Below are positions 62,108 through 64,000 of a stretch of 64,000 nucleotides of DNA, in pieces. The position numbers and the translations under genes were made by a program. How positions within the stretch are numbered: the stretch's first letter is position 1; each line of letters opens with the position of its first letter. Source of the DNA: Arthrobacter sp. Soil762. Lineage in GTDB: Bacteria; Actinomycetota; Actinomycetes; Actinomycetales; Micrococcaceae. The notes below the pieces were generated by a model. The model saw only the letters and a list, made by a program, of their open reading frames with translations. It did not search any database and was not told where the DNA came from. The stretch spans positions 317,136 through 381,135 of the forward strand of contig NZ_LMSG01000012.1 in NCBI RefSeq assembly GCF_001428335.1, written 5' to 3'.

Positions 62108-62148
62108 TTGACCCCGAGATGTTTGTATCAAATACTTAGTACATTGAT
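62108..62148 (+). promoter_or_regulatory. promoter with overlapping palindrome before the membrane protein
   Basis: -35 TTGACC at 62108-62113, a 17-bp spacer, -10 AATACT at 62131-62136. An imperfect palindrome ATCAAATACT...AGTACATTGAT (62127-62148) covers the -10 and start site. The GntR gene at the end of this operon makes it a fitting autoregulatory operator. Confidence 0.6.
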
Positions 62149-62169
62149 GCGCAAAATCTGGGGGATGAT

Positions 62170-63882
62170 GTGCCGGGCGTCGACGGTCTCGAAATAGCGG
62201 TTCACAACGTGCCGCCCATGGTCCCGTTGTGGCCGTTCCTGTTGGCCGCCGGCCTGTACCTGCTGTTGCGGTGGGTGATCAGGGCCCCGGGCGGCGGGAC
62301 CACCGCCGTGACGGTTTCCCAGCATGCGCTGTGGATCGGCGTGATCGGATGGTTGGCTAGCTCCCTGCAGGCCGCGTGGACTGCGGGCATCCTTCCGGCG
62401 GGCAACACATCGCCCACCCTGGCCACGCCAACAAGCATCCTCGGAGCTTTGGCGTGGCCGGTCCTGGGCTGCCTCGCGGTCCATGCCGTGGGGCAGCTGA
62501 GCTACCCCGGACCCCGGCTCCCCCGCCGGCTGGCCTCCCTGGAGATCCGCCGCATCCCGTACTACCTGCCCCGTCCCCTCGCCTGGACTGTCGCCGCGAT
62601 CTTTCTGGGTTCGGCGCTGCAGATCGGGTTTGTGGCTGGCCTTCCCGCCTACGACTCCATCCCGTATGGCGCTTTGCAGGAAGACCCCAGCAGTTTCAGG
62701 CGCACCGGTGGGGACGGCCGGATCCAGGGCTACGTTTTGGCCGCCTGCCTGGGCGCCGCCTGGCTGACCCTGGCGTTGGGAACCGCGCTGGTGCTCAAAC
62801 TCATCAGCCACCGGAGGCAGCTCGAGGCCCTGGATGCACCGGAGAATGACCTGCTGCGGACCATCGCCATGAACAGGCTTTTGAGGACCGTCGCAACCAT
62901 CGCCGTCGGGCTTGCCGCGGTGGCAGGCAATTTTGCTGCCCGGCCCGATCCGGCCGCCAATGTAGCCAGTTGGACCAACCCGGCCGGATTCGCGGCGTTC
63001 GTAGTGCTGCTGGTCATGTGGGGGTGGGCGCCACCCAAGCTGCCCAGCGTCCAGGTCAACGGCAAGGGGAACAGGGCGGCGCTCTTAGAATCACCGGCCG
63101 CCGCGCATCCGGCAACCCGTCTCGTTGTTTCCCTCGGGGCAGCCATGGGGTTCACTCCGGTAGCAGTCGCCGTACTGGGATTGTTCGTGCCCGGTCTCTA
63201 TTTCCCCGGCCCCGGTCTTCCGGGGCTGCCGGTGCTGTTTGTCGCGCTGATGGCGGCAGCCGTTCTGCTGGTGCCTGGGGCCGGCGAGCTGCTGCTCCAG
63301 CGCAGCTATGGCACCCACGGGATACCGCGGACATGGCCGCGGCAGGTGGTGAGCCCGGCCTTGCTCACCACGGCGATCGTCGCCGTCGTACTCTTCGTCG
63401 CGATCACGGTGCTGACTGCTGCGGGGGAATGGGACCTGCGTGAGGCCGGGCTGGACGGTTTCCTGCGCCCGGGCGGCACGCCCCCCGATGGTTCTCCCGG
63501 CTGGGTGATCGCGGCGGTTGCGACGGCGGCCGTCGCGGCCATCGCCGGCCTGCCGGTTGTTGCGGCCCGGAGGCGTCGCAGCATATCCACCGACATCCAC
63601 GGCCTGGACGCCGCACTGCGGGCCATCACGGTCCATCGTGTGGTGCGGACGTTTGCCGCCTACTGCACAGCCCAAGCAGGCGTGCTGCTGATGACGGCAA
63701 GCCGGGCCTGGCCGCCGTTGCTGGGCCTGCCGGCAACAACCTGGGCAGCCCCGTGGCAGCCGGCCATCATTGCGGGGGTGCTGCTCGCGGCCGCCGGCGT
63801 GGTGGTCGCCGTCATCCCGGTCAAGGGTTTCGCCCGGACTCCGGCCGCCCCGGTGAAGCCTGCCCGGGAAGGGGTGCCGTGA
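62170..63882 (+). CDS. polytopic membrane protein (GntR-linked)
   Basis: 570 residues with about 12-14 hydrophobic helices (PLWPFLLAAGLYLLLRWVI, LAWTVAAIFLGSALQIGFVA and others) and no ATP-binding or catalytic motif. The GTG at 62170 follows GGGGGAT. The stop overlaps the GntR start by 4 bp (GTGA). YtrA-like GntR operons carry membrane proteins and ABC transporters; this one may begin such a set that continues past the right edge. Function unknown. Confidence 0.75.
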   Translation: MPGVDGLEIAVHNVPPMVPLWPFLLAAGLYLLLRWVIRAPGGGTTAVTVSQHALWIGVIGWLASSLQAAWTAGILPAGNTSPTLATPTSILGALAWPVLGCLAVHAVGQLSYPGPRLPRRLASLEIRRIPYYLPRPLAWTVAAIFLGSALQIGFVAGLPAYDSIPYGALQEDPSSFRRTGGDGRIQGYVLAACLGAAWLTLALGTALVLKLISHRRQLEALDAPENDLLRTIAMNRLLRTVATIAVGLAAVAGNFAARPDPAANVASWTNPAGFAAFVVLLVMWGWAPPKLPSVQVNGKGNRAALLESPAAAHPATRLVVSLGAAMGFTPVAVAVLGLFVPGLYFPGPGLPGLPVLFVALMAAAVLLVPGAGELLLQRSYGTHGIPRTWPRQVVSPALLTTAIVAVVLFVAITVLTAAGEWDLREAGLDGFLRPGGTPPDGSPGWVIAAVATAAVAAIAGLPVVAARRRRSISTDIHGLDAALRAITVHRVVRTFAAYCTAQAGVLLMTASRAWPPLLGLPATTWAAPWQPAIIAGVLLAAAGVVVAVIPVKGFARTPAAPVKPAREGVP

Positions 63883-64000
63883 ACTCCGGCATCTCCGTCG
63901 ACCTGCGCTCGGCAACCCCGCCGTTTGAACAGATCCGCTCGCAGATCAGCGCCCTGATCGCCACCGGAACACTCACCGCCGGAAGCAGGCTGCCCACTGT
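63879..64000 (+). CDS. GntR-family regulator, N-terminal part (3' end outside window)
   Basis: The first 40 codons from GTG 63879: SVDLRSATPPFEQIRSQI, then GTLTAGSRLPTV, the first helices of a GntR winged-helix with the RLPTVR signature cut by the window end. The short lead before PPFEQI fits the YtrA subfamily. It overlaps the membrane gene by 4 bp and could repress the operon through the palindrome at 62127-62148. Confidence 0.85.
   Translation, partial: MNSGISVDLRSATPPFEQIRSQISALIATGTLTAGSRLPT

Overview
The window (64 kb, high GC) is chromosomal DNA of a high-GC Gram-positive actinobacterium, most likely Micrococcaceae (Arthrobacter/Pseudarthrobacter type). Grounds: the actinobacterial order tRNA-Trp-secE-nusG-rplK-rplA, the glnR-mshD-ppk-mutT1 block (mycothiol synthase is actinobacterial), a spc operon without an S14 gene, GTG/TTG starts and strong GC bias. 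The genus is inferred from gene order and protein resemblance, not from a search.

Layout. (1) 1-12.1 kb, minus strand: S10 operon (rpsJ to rpsQ), a 0.7-kb gap with a terminator, direct repeats and a nested palindrome, then the spc operon (rplN to rplO), a second terminator, secY and the start of adk. (2) 12.6-18.5 kb: a GH1 beta-glucosidase (+), and a 1427-residue polytopic membrane protein (-) followed by a 41-residue membrane miniprotein. (3) 18.6-31.0 kb, minus strand: tuf, fusA, rpsG, rpsL, rpoC, rpoB. (4) 31.3-33.8 kb: a small lipoprotein (-), a thiolase and a YbaK/EbsC protein (+), then a 68-bp palindrome. (5) 33.8-40.4 kb, minus strand: rplL, rplJ with a leader and attenuator-like hairpin, two paralogous double-GNAT proteins, rplA, rplK, nusG, secE, tRNA-Trp. 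(6) 40.7-46.4 kb: an aspartate aminotransferase, a second copy of the palindromic repeat, and a divergent envelope-stress-type locus (PspC-fused kinase plus LuxR regulator facing three small PspC/membrane genes). (7) 46.4-49.0 kb: an ABC transporter/two-component locus in decay. (8) 49.1-56.5 kb: pfkA, a GNAT gene, and a minus-strand run of MFS exporter, ankyrin protein, YgfZ-like protein, flavodoxin-fold reductase, nitrobindin, a 37-residue membrane miniprotein and a membrane protein. (9) 56.8-64 kb, plus strand: glnR, a possible structured RNA, mshD, ppk, mutT1, then a membrane protein overlapping a GntR regulator cut by the window edge.

The core of the window is the transcription and translation machinery: most of the 50S/30S protein genes, both large RNA polymerase subunits, two elongation factors, NusG and the SecY/SecE translocon. 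The less ordinary material lies between these blocks: intergenic palindromes of at least three sequence types, one of which shows compensatory changes between copies; a cluster with four separate lesions (lost gene boundary, T-run frameshift, permease-kinase fusion by deletion, receiver-domain deletion) under an intact operator-like palindrome; two unlisted-size membrane miniproteins; and a three-hairpin element between glnR and mshD carrying a tRNA-like T-loop hairpin. No complete new defence or mobile system was found.
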